A stretch of DNA of 64,000 bases. It comes from Mesocentrotus franciscanus. Its lineage: Eukaryota > Echinodermata > Echinoidea > Camarodonta > Strongylocentrotidae. The stretch is from the NCBI GenBank assembly GCA_037976565.1, contig CP137667.1:992001-1056000 (forward strand). The letters are read 5' to 3'. Every line of letters starts with the position of its first letter. Position 1 is the stretch's first letter. The position numbers and the translations under genes are program-made. The notes under the pieces are model-generated. The model saw nothing but the letters and a program-made list of their open reading frames with translations, did no database searches and was not told the DNA's origin. Below are positions 1-10,871 of this stretch, in pieces.

Positions 1-234
1 ACCATCTTCAAGGGTAGTAACAAACTGTTGAGGAGACCAGGGTCCAACATTGACACGATTATAAGCCCTCAGTTGAATAGTGTAGCGTGTGAACTTCTTG
101 AGATTAGTGAGTGTACGACTCTCAATGTAATTAGTCTCAACTGGAACTATTCGAGATTGAAAGGGTGAATCTGGATCACAATATTGAATGTGATATCCCA
201 GAAGAAAACCGTTCTGAAGATCTGCTCGAGGTTG
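1..234 (-). CDS. DSCAM: DSCAM-like exon: remainder of an FN3 domain (FN3-2-like), cut by window edge
   Basis: After acceptor GATTTATAG the exon reads QPRADLQNGFLLGYHIQY, then YIESRTLTNLKKFTRY and QLRAYNRVNVGPWSP, ending TTLEDG at the window edge. The NGxxxGYxIxY and the YxxQLRAYNRxGxGPWS-type strands define the FN3 fold. The donor is not visible because the exon, or its continuation, reaches position 1. Confidence 0.85.
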
Positions 235-3200
235 CTATAAATCGGAAAAATAGCATGATAAATGATAAAACAATGATAACACCTAGAACTGCAAGAATAT
301 TCAGTATTACGACAGTGGAATAATATTGATGGTATTATGGTATTATAAAATAATAATATTCAAAAGGATGATATCAATAAATGCAGTGGCTTAAGGTTAA
401 CACCTGAGCCTGTCTATAAGCTTCAGAAAAGAAATTAATAGACACAACTAGATTTCACATTTATTACTCTTTTTTAAATCGAAAATGCAAAATAATAATT
501 ATAACAATTAGTTCAATTTATATAGCGCAGCTACTATCTAAATATACTCTACTGCGCTGTGATGAAAACAAAATATGCTTTCTTTTTACTGATAAAAATA
601 GGATAGAACACAATGATTAATTTTTTCATTTCATTTATTTCCACAATAACAGCAAATAGAATCTACAAAGCTTTTCGTTTTACAAAGTAATTCCTTAAAA
701 TATATTACAAACAAGAAATATACATAATATGGTACGTCAATGCAGTAAAAGTATACAATTGAGACTAAGAAGATAATTGCGTGCTGTAATGCGGAGGAAA
801 CCTAGGAAAGCATAGCTTGTAATTTAGGTTCCCTAACATAAAATATCATGTATCATAAAGTAGACAATGCAACTCATTGAATGCTTACCCTCCATGTGAT
901 TTGAATGCTTTGAGAACTCAAGGCTTCAATCTCAATGTTCAATGGTATCCCAGATGGTGCTGAAATGAAAGAGTGCCATACACATGTGATTGCATATCAT
1001 ATATAATATCAGTCCATGCAAGCAATTACACAATAACACTCATAGAAACTTCGTTATTATACAGATGTTTTAAAGCGCTCTTTCATGGGTTTGTGCACTA
1101 TCTCTATTCCTGACTATAGTTCTTAGCATTAAATGTGTCACATTCACGAGCAACATTGAAAGGCAATAGAAAAAATGTGACTAAACTAGGCCTCGATTTA
1201 GGGCGTGGGAGGGTCGTTTCGCCTTCGTAAGATGACTTCTTTCCTCTCCTTTCTCCCCTCTCTCTCTCTCCTTTTCTCTGATTGGGATGTATTTTTCCAA
1301 CTTCGATTAACGGGCATGAACCTCTTGTCATCCCCGTATCTACACCACTCCTCAAAATACCTACCTTCTTCTCCAGTATCAAAGAGAATCTCTTTGCTGG
1401 GATCACTGATTCCAATCGCATTGAAGGCGAATATCCTCACATGGTATGTGTATGCCGGATGAAGATGTTTGATGCTGTATTGATATCCAATTAAATCCGC
1501 TGGTACATGTTCCTGGGGAAGACCCGTTTGCCATGCATCTAACAAACAAACAAATATAGTCATTCTATGGGTTAATTTTCAATACGAGGTATACATGTTA
1601 AGCGACACGCAAAGTCATTCTCTAATAAATTTATTTTAATTACGTAGAGATCGCGCACTGAATTGACATTGAAACTGATTAAAAATTGATTCAATCAACA
1701 ATATCCGTTCATATACGCACCAAAACCGTTCGACTGGTGCAGGAGATGAAGGTTTTGTGCCATGAACGAGTAACGATATATCTATCATACAAGTATTGAA
1801 ATATTAAGTATTCAAGTGTGAAACCCGTCACAGGACTGTTGCCATCAAATGCTGGTTGCCATAATAACACACCTCTGCTTGTCTTGTTAACAACGTGTAA
1901 GTCTGTAGGGGCTCGGGTTTTCTGTAAGAAACAAAAGTTTTTAAAAAATTGTCAAGACCAAGCTTCCATGAAGTGAATGTACGACTGACACTTAGTAATT
2001 AATGTACGTAGGCCCTATTGTCATATTTTACGACAGTATCAGAAAACTTATAATCTAAATCATCCTAAAATTACGCCCTCTGTATATATATATATATATA
2101 TATATATTGTTAATGACTGACGTTTCTCAAAGACCATTCTCGGCCTTTAGAGAAACGTTTGTTACTGTACATGAAACATAAAATATTCTAACAAATTGAA
2201 ATAGAATTAATTTTCAGATGACCTGCATAGCACATCGTTGAAAATACCCGTCTATTTAACATCAAGTGGTAACAATGCAACATATCGAAAAAAATATCGC
2301 TAGTGATATTCGTTTGCAAATGTGGTCAATAAGGGATCTAAAGATCACGACGCGCTGCAACACTTGTCAGGTGATAAAACTAATGGCAAGCGTGTTTTAT
2401 ACTCTACGAGGACCGGCGCGGCGGTCAATAATTCACGCTTGCTTACATTAGTTTTTATCACCTGATTAGTGTTGCATCGGCGCATGAAACGTCGTGATCT
2501 TTAGATCCCTTTATTGACCACATTGTGAGACAAACTTGATATCACTAGCGATATTATTTTCGATACTACATCCGCAATGAGTAATATATTTAGCATTAAT
2601 GCTTAACGTGTTATAATAATCCCTGTCGATAAGATGCGGGGTTCCTCCAAGGAAGCATTTAAGGCCCAAATCGCCTCTAGAATGAAATAATACATGGAAA
2701 TGAAAAGAAGGAAAGTTGAGAAAAGCCAAGGCTTCGTGGGCATAAGTTCACCGAGTAGTCGTCACTATATTATGGACAAAGATGGATTTAGTGAGTGAGC
2801 CATACCTTGTACCCATAGCTGGATAACATGTTCATCGGCACCATGTAAATTCTGAGCTAGACAGATATACGTCGCTGTATCATCACGTACAGCAGAGAAG
2901 ATAGTCATACTTGATAATACACTATCACCATCAGTCACTGTCTCGATGTCATAGCGTGCAGTTATTAGTCGATTGAATGGACATCATTCTTAGACCACAT
3001 GATTCTAAAGGTTGATGACCTGTAGCTATGCATTCTAAGGTGATACTCTCAGTCAGTTCTACTGTCACATTCTCCTGCTGCTGTTCAAACGTAGCCGGAA
3101 CTAGACATAAAACATAAAGTGTTCATATAAAGCATCATAATGATGTCAGGCTGATATACCGCAAAATATGTTGCCATCTCTATGCGCTTCACAAATAGAA

Positions 3201-5569
3201 AAATAACATCTTATATAACATTTGAAATAGCTACAGTAACTTAATTACATCAGTTAAAAGTATGGCAATACACAAAAATTCTGAATACAATACTTAATTG
3301 GAAACAACCAACAAAATTAAGATTAAACGAGAAAGTACATGTATAACATGATAAACTGTCTTAACTAATAACATAATGTCAATTTCTGTTCAGTTACAAA
3401 AGGGAGGAAAATATGTGCGTCTTTAGGGACTGCTTAAAATTATTGATGGATGTGCATCTCGGAGCTGGAGAGGAAGTGTATTCCATAGTGAGGGTGCCAG
3501 GATGATGAAAGCACGTTCCCCGTTACGTATCTGGTAATGACTCTGGGAGTTTGGAGGAGATTCATGTCTGTGGAGCGTAGATTCCTAACTGGGATATATA
3601 TATAGTTTGATGATTTCCGATAAGTATAAATGGGTTTTAGGATAAGGTTTCCAGTATCATCATGATGAAGCATGTAGTGAAAGACCTAACATAACTCATG
3701 ATCTTGAAACATTGAAATTCCGACGTGCATAAAGGGAAAAAAATATACTTATTCTATACAGAGATGCCATTAGTGCTACATCTGTTCTAGGTCAAAGGTT
3801 TAGCAGCTAATAAGTATTCCCTTTTTTCGACATTCGACAAGAAATATTATCATCGCAAAGTGAATATGTATTTGCATTCTAAAGCATACATAAGAAATAT
3901 TGGAGGAGACGAACGCACATCTATTAATATCTCTATTTTCGAGTTTCTAGTATGATTCCATAAGAAATTGATTTAGCTTACCAAAAACAGTAAGTGTTGC
4001 TCTCTTGCTTTCCATCCCAACGCTGTTACTGATGTGACATAGATAATACCCAGCATCCTCTACGCGAGCTTCTCTGATTACAAGAGATCCATTCTCCTGC
4101 ATCTCAAATCTTGGGTCATCCGGAAGGTCACGGAAGTTGGTTGTCGTTAGACCTGTCATGAAGTCAATAACGAATATTTTTAACCACAATAACAGTTATA
4201 TATCAAAAGCGTCAGAAAAGAACATGACTGAAGCAATTAACACAACAAATTGAAACGATTTCACACTACTTTAAGAGTGGATTTTATAATAAAAGAGAAG
4301 AGATGAACCAGTATGAATGAAATATAGAAAGAGTTAGCGAATGGAAATATCATTACGAAACTATGTAGGAAGAGAGAGATGTGGGGAGCCAGGGAGGAGA
4401 AGGAGAAAGGTGGTGAATAATTCGGTTTACAAGGAGACTTAAAGAGATATAGATGAGGTTCTTACCAGGAGCCTTCTTCCATTGTACATCTGGATTTGGT
4501 TTTCCATTAGCCATACATGCGATCACTACGGTATGATTGAGCACTACCGCTGTGTTATGAGGTTCCACTACGAATCGAGGTGGCACTGTGACATGAATAC
4601 AACAGAGACATTGAGTATTACAAATATAGCTGTCAACATTGAAGGTGTCTTTAAAACATATTGCTGCCATCTACTAATCCCACGGGAAAAAAGGCGCCAT
4701 TGCAAGTTAGGTCTCACTAGGAAGGGAGGAGTAGATATGGCGCCACTTGATGTTTGTAACTTTGGATTTCTACCATAATTATCGTAAATCATGACAGAAC
4801 CGAGCTGCATTTGGTACCAATATGAAGTAAAGATGAAATGGACCAAGGGTTTTCACATCCTTAATTTAATGATATGAAGGACAAAACCTTTACCATAACG
4901 GTAAACATGAAACATACTGTTAAGACAATAGCATACTCCAACCATTATCACAACGGTATACAACGATCATAACCTTTAATTCATACTGATATAATGTAAT
5001 TCTACCTTTTACCTGTAAACCTATCGTACTAACTCCATAATGGTATAAGAGAATCATGCATTGTTAGTATCATAAGGTAAAACGAATTATGCCAGTATCA
5101 TAATCAATAAGAGAATTCTGCCCAAGGAACTTGAGGAAGATTCAGGCGATAGGATAAAAATATACAGCAAAGCATTTTAATAGAAAAGCTGCAAGATTCC
5201 GTTAAAAAATAATAAATATTCTTTGTATTCAAATGTTATTGACATGGAGGGACATAGTCTTCTTACATTGAGCGATGGGGAAAGACATATTACCTGGTAT
5301 AGTAAGAGCTGTTGTATAGTTGACTGCACAGCCAAGTTACTTGCTTCATGTGTAGCGACCATCATGTACAGTAGAAGCATCAGTTATCACTAAGGAGCTA
5401 GAGAAAGTGCCATTTTGAAGTTCAATTCCAACTCCATGAGGAATAGTTTCACCATCTTTAAGCCACCGGAAATGAATAGGGTAATCACCACGTGTCACGA
5501 TACACATAAGTTGAGTTCGTTGACCTAGTCGGAGGGTGAGGGGCTCGATATGCTTAACGACCGGAGGAA
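1..5569 (-). CDS. DSCAM: DSCAM-like cell adhesion gene, partial (8 exons; Ig7-Ig9, FN3-1, FN3-2 equivalent)
   Basis: Eight minus-strand exons with GT/AG borders encode, in order, one Ig domain in a single exon, a second Ig domain split over two exons, a third Ig domain, and two FN3 domains each split over two exons. The domain order and several local motifs (FDGNSPVTGF, LSSQSIQITW, LQNGFLLGYHI, a final TTLEDG) match the Ig7-Ig8-Ig9-FN3-1-FN3-2 part of DSCAM proteins, which are homophilic neuronal adhesion receptors with 10 Ig and 6 FN3 domains, one membrane segment and a cytoplasmic tail. Both ends of the gene lie outside the window: 3' exons below position 1 and 5' exons above 5569. The introns (235-888, 960-1364, 1539-1790, 1922-2805, 3101-3981, 4153-4465, 4586-5293) and the 5570-6262 flank show no other gene. 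Two exons carry apparent small deletions, so either the base quality is poor or the copy is decaying. Sidekick or contactin relatives are the main alternatives. Confidence 0.82.
889..959 (-). CDS. DSCAM: DSCAM-like exon: start of an FN3 domain (FN3-2-like)
   Basis: A 71 bp exon with acceptor TCATTTCAG and donor GGAGG/GTAAG. It encodes APSGIPLNIEIEA and LSSQSIQITWR, a typical FN3 A-B strand pair ending at the core tryptophan. It finishes on a codon boundary and continues into the next exon. Confidence 0.85.
1365..1538 (-). CDS. DSCAM: DSCAM-like exon: second half of an FN3 domain (FN3-1-like)
   Basis: A 174 bp exon with acceptor TTTGTTAG and donor GAAG/GTAGG. It reads AWQTGLPQEHVPADLIGYQ, then LHPAYTYHVRIFAFNAIG and SDPSKEI. 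The YxVRIxAxNxxGxSxPS pattern is the strand F-G signature of FN3 domains. The final single base joins the first two bases of the next exon to give EEAPSG. Confidence 0.85.
1791..1921 (-). CDS. DSCAM: DSCAM-like exon: first half of an FN3 domain (FN3-1-like), donor uncertain
   Basis: The acceptor is TTCTTACAG. The reading is TRAPTDLHVVNKTSRG, then VLLWQPAFDGNSPVTGF and TLEY: the start of an FN3 domain with its core tryptophan and the W-x-P...GNSPVTG turn. The only nearby GT donor (at 1790/1789) leaves two bases over, while the next exon needs one, so either a base is missing or the true donor is elsewhere. The low-coordinate edge is therefore approximate. Confidence 0.7.
2085..2110. repeat. 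TA dinucleotide microsatellite
   Basis: A run of about 13 TA units within a DSCAM-like intron. Confidence 0.9.
2270..2575. mobile_element. Foldback (long inverted repeat) element in a DSCAM intron
   Basis: The left arm (about 2278-2413) and right arm (about 2432-2570) are inverted copies of one another along most of their length. Matching segments include GCTAGTGATAT / ATATCACTAGC, AGGGATCTAAAGATCACGAC with its reverse complement, and AGGTGATAAAACTAATG with its reverse complement. The loop is a short GC-rich stretch around 2410-2430. The whole could fold into a hairpin of about 135 bp. This is the shape of a foldback MITE. No coding capacity or clear target duplication was found. Confidence 0.75.
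2806..3100 (-). CDS. DSCAM: DSCAM-like exon: Ig domain (Ig9-like), with two apparent 1-bp deletions
   Basis: A 295 bp exon with acceptor TGTCTAG and donor CAAG/GTATGG. The first frame gives PATFEQQQENVTVELTE and LECIATGHQPL. A second frame gives MWSKNDV with the core tryptophan. A third gives RYDIETVTDGDSVLSS and DDTATYICLAQNLHG with the second cysteine. Joining the three frames needs two single-base insertions, near the MWSKND segment. The domain is otherwise complete, so consensus error is the simplest explanation. True frameshift decay is possible. Confidence 0.75.
3982..4152 (-). CDS. DSCAM: DSCAM-like exon: second half of an Ig domain (Ig8-like)
   Basis: A 171 bp exon with acceptor ATGACAG and donor TTTTG/GTAAGC. 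It reads DPRFEMQENGSLVIREA and then VEDAGYYLCHISN, the classic DxGxYxC strand-F motif with the second Ig cysteine, and closes with KRATLTVFG. It is in frame with the preceding 120 bp exon. An intron inside Ig domains is usual in DSCAM genes. Confidence 0.85.
4466..4585 (-). CDS. DSCAM: DSCAM-like exon: first half of an Ig domain (Ig8-like)
   Basis: A 120 bp exon with acceptor GTCACAG and donor CTG/GTAAGA. It reads VPPRFVVEPHNTAVV, then VVIACMANGKPNP and VQWKKAPG, giving the first Ig cysteine and the core tryptophan. It ends one base into a glycine codon that is completed by the next exon (3982-4152), so the phase fits. There are no internal stops. Confidence 0.85.
5294..5569 (-). CDS. DSCAM: DSCAM-like exon: Ig domain (Ig7-like)
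   Basis: The exon is bounded by CCCACAG at the acceptor and CCAG/GTAAT at the donor. It encodes a complete C2-type Ig domain starting VPPVV, with first cysteine in TQLMC, core tryptophan in FRWLKDGE, and the DGRYT motif that should run into the second cysteine. At that point two bases are missing: the reading goes from RYT straight to a stop, and frame resumes as EASNLAVQS two bases later. The lost codon is exactly the conserved cysteine, so this is either a sequencing or consensus deletion or a real disabling lesion. The 5' neighbouring exon is not in the contig. Confidence 0.8.
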
Positions 5570-6262
5570 CTGTGGGATGCATACAAGAAAGACACGTTTC
5601 TTTAATCAAACTTCACTTGATGGAATACCAATATCAAGAATACATTGACTGTATCTTTATTATTATAGAGGGCGAAATACCGGTATTCTGTTTTATAGAT
5701 GTGGATTCTAAGCAGATGTAAGAACCTTGGTTCAGTTAATCCCGACACCAAGACTTTCCATGATTTTTTTTTACAGCAGAAGAAATAAGTTTCAAAGTGT
5801 TTTTAATTAAAAATAATTAAATCACACTCCTACAAAGGGCTAATTCAATCGGAGATTATAAGACTCAATTTAAAATGTAATTTATTTCATTTTTCAAAGA
5901 CTAGTAAAATTAATCAATACTTGTGGAGGCCAGTTCAAAATTATTTACTTTCCAATTAGACAGCAATAATGAGCATTTAAAAATATATGATTAAAAAGAA
6001 AAATATTATTACATTAGCAAACTTAGAATTTGAACTTTTAAGAACAAATTTCATTCATTCCTGGATGATAAAGCGGACTAATGCACATTGGACCATTTTC
6101 CTAAAATATCTCAAAGTGTCATTGAAAAACGATTGGATTGTATCGCCTGTTTCAATAGAAACGCCTTCGTGACATTTCAATGAAGATTCAGAACATTTCG
6201 TATGATTTCCTTTATCTCACTCACCCCTCAACCTCCAATACGCAAAACCAAGATTTGGATGG

Positions 6263-6762
6263 NNNNNNNNNNNNNNNNNNNNNNNNNNNNNNNNNNNNNN
6301 NNNNNNNNNNNNNNNNNNNNNNNNNNNNNNNNNNNNNNNNNNNNNNNNNNNNNNNNNNNNNNNNNNNNNNNNNNNNNNNNNNNNNNNNNNNNNNNNNNNN
6401 NNNNNNNNNNNNNNNNNNNNNNNNNNNNNNNNNNNNNNNNNNNNNNNNNNNNNNNNNNNNNNNNNNNNNNNNNNNNNNNNNNNNNNNNNNNNNNNNNNNN
6501 NNNNNNNNNNNNNNNNNNNNNNNNNNNNNNNNNNNNNNNNNNNNNNNNNNNNNNNNNNNNNNNNNNNNNNNNNNNNNNNNNNNNNNNNNNNNNNNNNNNN
6601 NNNNNNNNNNNNNNNNNNNNNNNNNNNNNNNNNNNNNNNNNNNNNNNNNNNNNNNNNNNNNNNNNNNNNNNNNNNNNNNNNNNNNNNNNNNNNNNNNNNN
6701 NNNNNNNNNNNNNNNNNNNNNNNNNNNNNNNNNNNNNNNNNNNNNNNNNNNNNNNNNNNNNN
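6263..6762. other. Assembly gap (500 N)
   Basis: Exactly 500 N between contigs A and B. The fixed size indicates a placeholder, not a measured distance. Confidence 0.99.
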
Positions 6763-7443
6763 TGCCAGTATTTTTAATCAATAAAAAACAGTGTATACGA
6801 AATGAAGATAATAATTTTGTTTTACGTGATCTAAATGAGGGAAATATTGGAAAATTTATGCATGAAATATATAACTCTGATTGGACTTTATGTTCTAACG
6901 ATCCAAATTATAGTTATGAATGTTTTTTAAGACAGTATATTTGTATTTTTAATAAATGTTTTCCTTTGAAACAATGCGTAAAGAGTAAAAAGTATAATAA
7001 CCGATGGTTTACTAAAGAGTTACGCAAAATGTGCAAAAAAAAGTGTGAATTATATAAAAGGTACCTGAAAGATCCAATTGAATATAAAAAGATAAATACA
7101 ACAAGTATAGAAAATATGGTAAATGGTAAAATTAAGAAAGTTAAAATAGAATATTTTAGGGCCAAATTTAGAAATGCATCAGGGAACATACGGAAAATAT
7201 GGAAATTGATCAATGAAAGTCTCGGTAAAAGTACGAGAAAGCATAATATGCCCGACCTGGTTATGTGCAATGATCAAGCTATATATGATAAGAAAGAAAT
7301 ATGCTCTGTTTTTGATAATTTTTTTTATCAATATAGGACCTAGCCTAACTGATAATTTAGACAACAACACAGATAATAATTTTAGTAATGATGACATTTA
7401 TGAAATTTTAAAGAGTTACCAAAAACGCTTTCAAACATATTTA
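6763..7443 (+). mobile_element. CR1/L2-like LINE, central part (end of endonuclease to linker), contig B copy
   Basis: Contig B begins at PVFLINKK, the end of the endonuclease domain of the LINE whose full 5' half is at 51798-53156. It reads through a lysine-rich linker (WFTKELRKMCKKKCELYKRY) to FDNFF. It then shifts frame into INIGPSLTDNLDN and stops where the TIR element begins at 7444. Compared with the other copy it differs by homopolymer indels (a lost A before GATAAATAC, a gained A before TATGG). That pattern suggests consensus error, not divergence of two insertions. Confidence 0.85.
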
Positions 7444-8077
7444 TACACGGCTGGTAAGCAATTCCATTTGTGTTTTGGTTTTGCTGGTCAAGATGACGCA
7501 ACAATAAGCTTGTTTACATTGTTGTCAAGATTTGGCGCCTTTAGACAAGGCGCGCTTTTGTGGCGCGTTTCCGAATGCGCTCCCTTTTGCACACGAAACG
7601 CATAACACGCGATTTTGAGAGCGCGTACGTACACGCACGTAGAAATTATGTCATTCTCTCGTGGCTTTTGGTAGAGGCAAGACCTGTTGATTTGGACAAT
7701 CAAAAATATCAGTGGATTCTGAAATTAACTGACGTTGACTTTGTTTTGCATCGGCAGTGGAAATCCCGTTATTTTCCTTGAATACCGTGTCTGAATTTTG
7801 ATATTATATTGTCAAATTTGTTACTAACTCCTCGTCACGGCATCGGCACTGCAGTGGAGAGGTGATTACATTTTGAGCTGCAGTGATTTCGTTTGTAGTA
7901 TTGTACGGTAGACTAGGACCAAGAGCTGGTTAGTGCTGTAAATTGGAATCAGCGACCGGCATTCCGAAAGTAAAGAGGAAGACGGGTACCCTGTCAAGGC
8001 GAAGGAGTCGGTACGAAATGAGCGACCCCGTAGGCGAGGGAGGCCTAGAGTAGGCCTAGACCTACAATGTAGATTCT

Positions 8078-9338
8078 ATGTCGGCTAGTTCTGCAGGCCC
8101 AGAAACATCACAACCTCAGGCTCAGGCAGCGGGCTCGGATCTTGCGGACCAACAAATATGACCAAGGCCAAGTCCAAGCCCTTAGGACCGGAATCTCAAC
8201 ATGTATCCGGTGAGTCGTGAAACGGTATTGATGAAGCTAGTTCTGTAGTTAACGTCGCTTCTAAGTTATCATGTGGAGCTTATATAGGGGCTCTGCCTGG
8301 ACTGGCAGTCAGTGCGTCTGCACCGCCTGGGCTGTAGCCTAGGCCTACTGAAGTACTGTAGGCCTACATACTAGGCTTTATCGTAGGCCTAGTAATAAAT
8401 AAAGCCCAGTGCAGTGGTCAATATGCATACAAATTACAATTAAATGAGCACACGAGCTTGAAAACAAAGACATGTTTCCACCTATACAAAATGGTATCTT
8501 GTTATCAGTTTGCTTGAATGATATGTCAAATTTGAAGAGGAAAAAGTGCTCTTTCGATCATTTAAGGCCTAGAAGGGTCTAGGCCTATCTGAATTAAAGA
8601 TAAACTGGACTCAATTAATCATTACCTATGAATGCTCAAAGACAATAAGGAGAAATTGTTACGATGGTTCTAATGCTACTTTGCTAGACCTAGATCTACT
8701 CTTGATCTCAGTTTAAAGCCTGGACGGCTGGAGAGCAACTAATTGTTAATGTTGTGGAAAGTGAGTGAATTTCTTATTAAATCTCACGTTAGGCACCTGT
8801 GTATGTTAATTAATGCAACTTTCTCAGTTGCTTTGAATAGTATTTTACATGAAAATCACTTGATCGGAATTGAATTGTAGGCCTACTTGTAGTCCTATGG
8901 TGATTATGATTACATGTCCCTAGTGCAAGATACTCCGAAAAGTTTATCTTAATTTTTGCAGCCACGGCCGTATGGATCGTAGGGGACTCAAAAGTGTATT
9001 GGACGGCTCTGGGTGTCCAGCAGACGGCACGGAGATCTCAGCTGTGGGGCGGTGATTATACCTGGCACAGCAGAAGAGGCCTCCATCTAGGCGAGACAAT
9101 ATGGCTTTCATTTCGCCCCTTTTCCTTGGGTTGGACACCGCCACATATTTCACGTGGGGACGAACAGTATCGAGGCAAAGAGTATGAGGGATTTTTCAGA
9201 AGAGCTGAAATGTATCTTGAATTCGTGAGCGGCCACGTGGGTGCAACATCACATGGCCAGATATCTTACATCGGCTGTGCTGTAAGGAGTTTACAGGTCA
9301 AAAGCAGGGCCTCGTCGACCGCAAGCGGCGGTCATTAA
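8078..9338 (+). pseudogene. Spliced SGNH/GDSL-hydrolase-like relic inside the TIR element (contig B copy)
   Basis: A candidate first exon (8078-8209) reads MSASSAGPETSQPQAQAAG, shifts frame, then MTKAKSKPLGPESQHVS with donor CCG/GTGAGT. A second exon (from 8962, acceptor TTTTTGCAG) joins in phase to give VSATAVWIVGDSKVYW. VWIVGDS resembles the block I GDS motif of SGNH hydrolases. Further on WHSRRGLHLGE and FHVGTNS, in different frames, resemble the later blocks of the same fold, including the HxGxN element. Stops and at least two frame changes make it non-functional as printed. The contig C copy has one more base after the GVQQT segment, which restores a short extra stretch. SGNH-like ORFs are known in mobile elements such as some CR1 ORF1 proteins. 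That they explain this element is inference. Confidence 0.5.
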
Positions 9339-9483
9339 ACAGGTATATGCAAGGTCCCTAGCTAGGAGGTTGAATAAGAGCACCCGGAGATACCTCTTGC
9401 GAGCTTTTTCGTCCGTACATGTACATGCATCTTTCAGAAAATATGGCCGTAGACTTACGACGCAACGATTGTGTGTATATTAT

Positions 9484-10390
9484 GAGTGATGTAGCTTTAA
9501 GCCAGTTGGATGCTTTAGAAGTTTAGTAAGGAGCTACATTGTGTTTAGTGTAATTTTTTTAAATGATCGTTTAATGGAATACTTTTAATGTATTCAGGTT
9601 AAATTGTTTCTGGCAAAGGAATACTACTATTCATACATGGGTTGTTCAGGGTGACATGGTAAAACTGTGTTTGAAACAGTTCATACCCCCTTTCATATTT
9701 GATTTTGGCTGGTTGGATGGAGCCTCAGGGTAATGACATACAGATACTCTGGTATTTTATATATTGATAGGAGGGATTACATTATCTGTGGAGCAGGTAT
9801 AAGCCCTAGCATTGGTAGCTTTGTCACTTAGGAATGGTTGGAATGTTCCTTTATTTGAAATTGAAAATTGTTGAGATTTAAAGTTCAGCATGAGATTCGT
9901 TAAAGTTTGGGTAACTTTAGTACTTAGGTTGTTTTATGAGTGCTGTAGCTGTTAGCCAGTTTGATGCTTGGGAAGTTTAGTAAGGAACTACATTGTGTGT
10001 GTTGTTTAGGTAATTATTTTTGAAATGATCTTTTAATGGAATACTCTTAGTGTATTCAGGTTAAATTGTTTCTGGCAAAAGGAATACTACTTTTCATACA
10101 TAGGCTGTTCAGGGTGCCAGGGTAAAACTGTTTGGAACAGTTCATACCCCCTTTTCATATTTGATTTTGGTTGCTTGGATGGAGCCTCAGGGTAATGGCA
10201 TACAGAGACTCCGGTATTTTATATATTGATAGGAGGGATTACATTATGTGTGAAGCAGGTATAAGCTCTAGCATTGATAGCTTTGTCACTTATGAATGGT
10301 TGGAATATTCCTTTATTTGAACTTGAAAATTGTTGAAATTTAAAGTTGGACATGAGATGTCTGGATTTTGGTTAGTAATACAGCACGGCA
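9484..10390. repeat. 455 bp direct tandem repeat (2 copies) in the TIR element
   Basis: The segments 9484-9937 and 9938-10390 align end to end, with shared blocks such as AGTTTAGTAAGGA, CAGGTTAAATTG and GGAGCCTCAGGGTAATG. Their divergence is moderate, so the duplication is older than the split between the two contig copies. The same pair lies at about 55325-56225. Confidence 0.85.
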
Positions 10391-10871
10391 TGATATCGCG
10401 GTTCGATACGCATGATGTATAATTGTGGGTTTTAGAGGCTGCTTTTGAAAAAAGTAGGGGAGCCCATGAACATGAAATTTTGTTTAATCTTGGGCCAGCA
10501 ATTATTCGCAGTAATTGCGTGCGTAATCACATGGTGCACCCGCAAGCCTACTGTATACGTGCGTGTGTTGTGTAATGGATATTGTAATGTTTTATACTAA
10601 GACTTCTGGTATGTAACTGGGATTTGGCTGGAATTACTGTTGGATTTAGCCGGAATGAAGTATTTAATGTTTATTCCAAGAATATGGGACCGGAATTGCA
10701 TGGAATAAATACTGGGGCGGCTATTTAGGAACAGTAGGATTGATCTCTTTACCTTTGTGTTTCGGTTAACCTCACGGAGAGCCGGAAGGGGCACATTGGT
10801 GGCGGAGAGGATTAGCCAAAAGTTCTAAGATTTCTTTGTATAATGCAATGGCGATTTTTTGTATCTTAGGA

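Noticed and set aside
3440..3673. Open minus-strand frame of 77 codons in a DSCAM intron
   Set aside because: It reads SEMHIHQ- and LRSTDMNLLQ-like peptides without domain features. It has weak resemblance to the sequence at 36231 but nothing sufficient for a call.
6180..7343. Open frames spanning N runs (also at 29657-30466 and 62004-62712)
   Set aside because: They cross placeholder gaps, so their continuity is meaningless.
8994..9338. 114-codon open frame taken as an intact protein
   Set aside because: The SGNH-like motifs are spread over more than one frame, and the frame starts in the middle of a motif. It was recorded as a relic instead.
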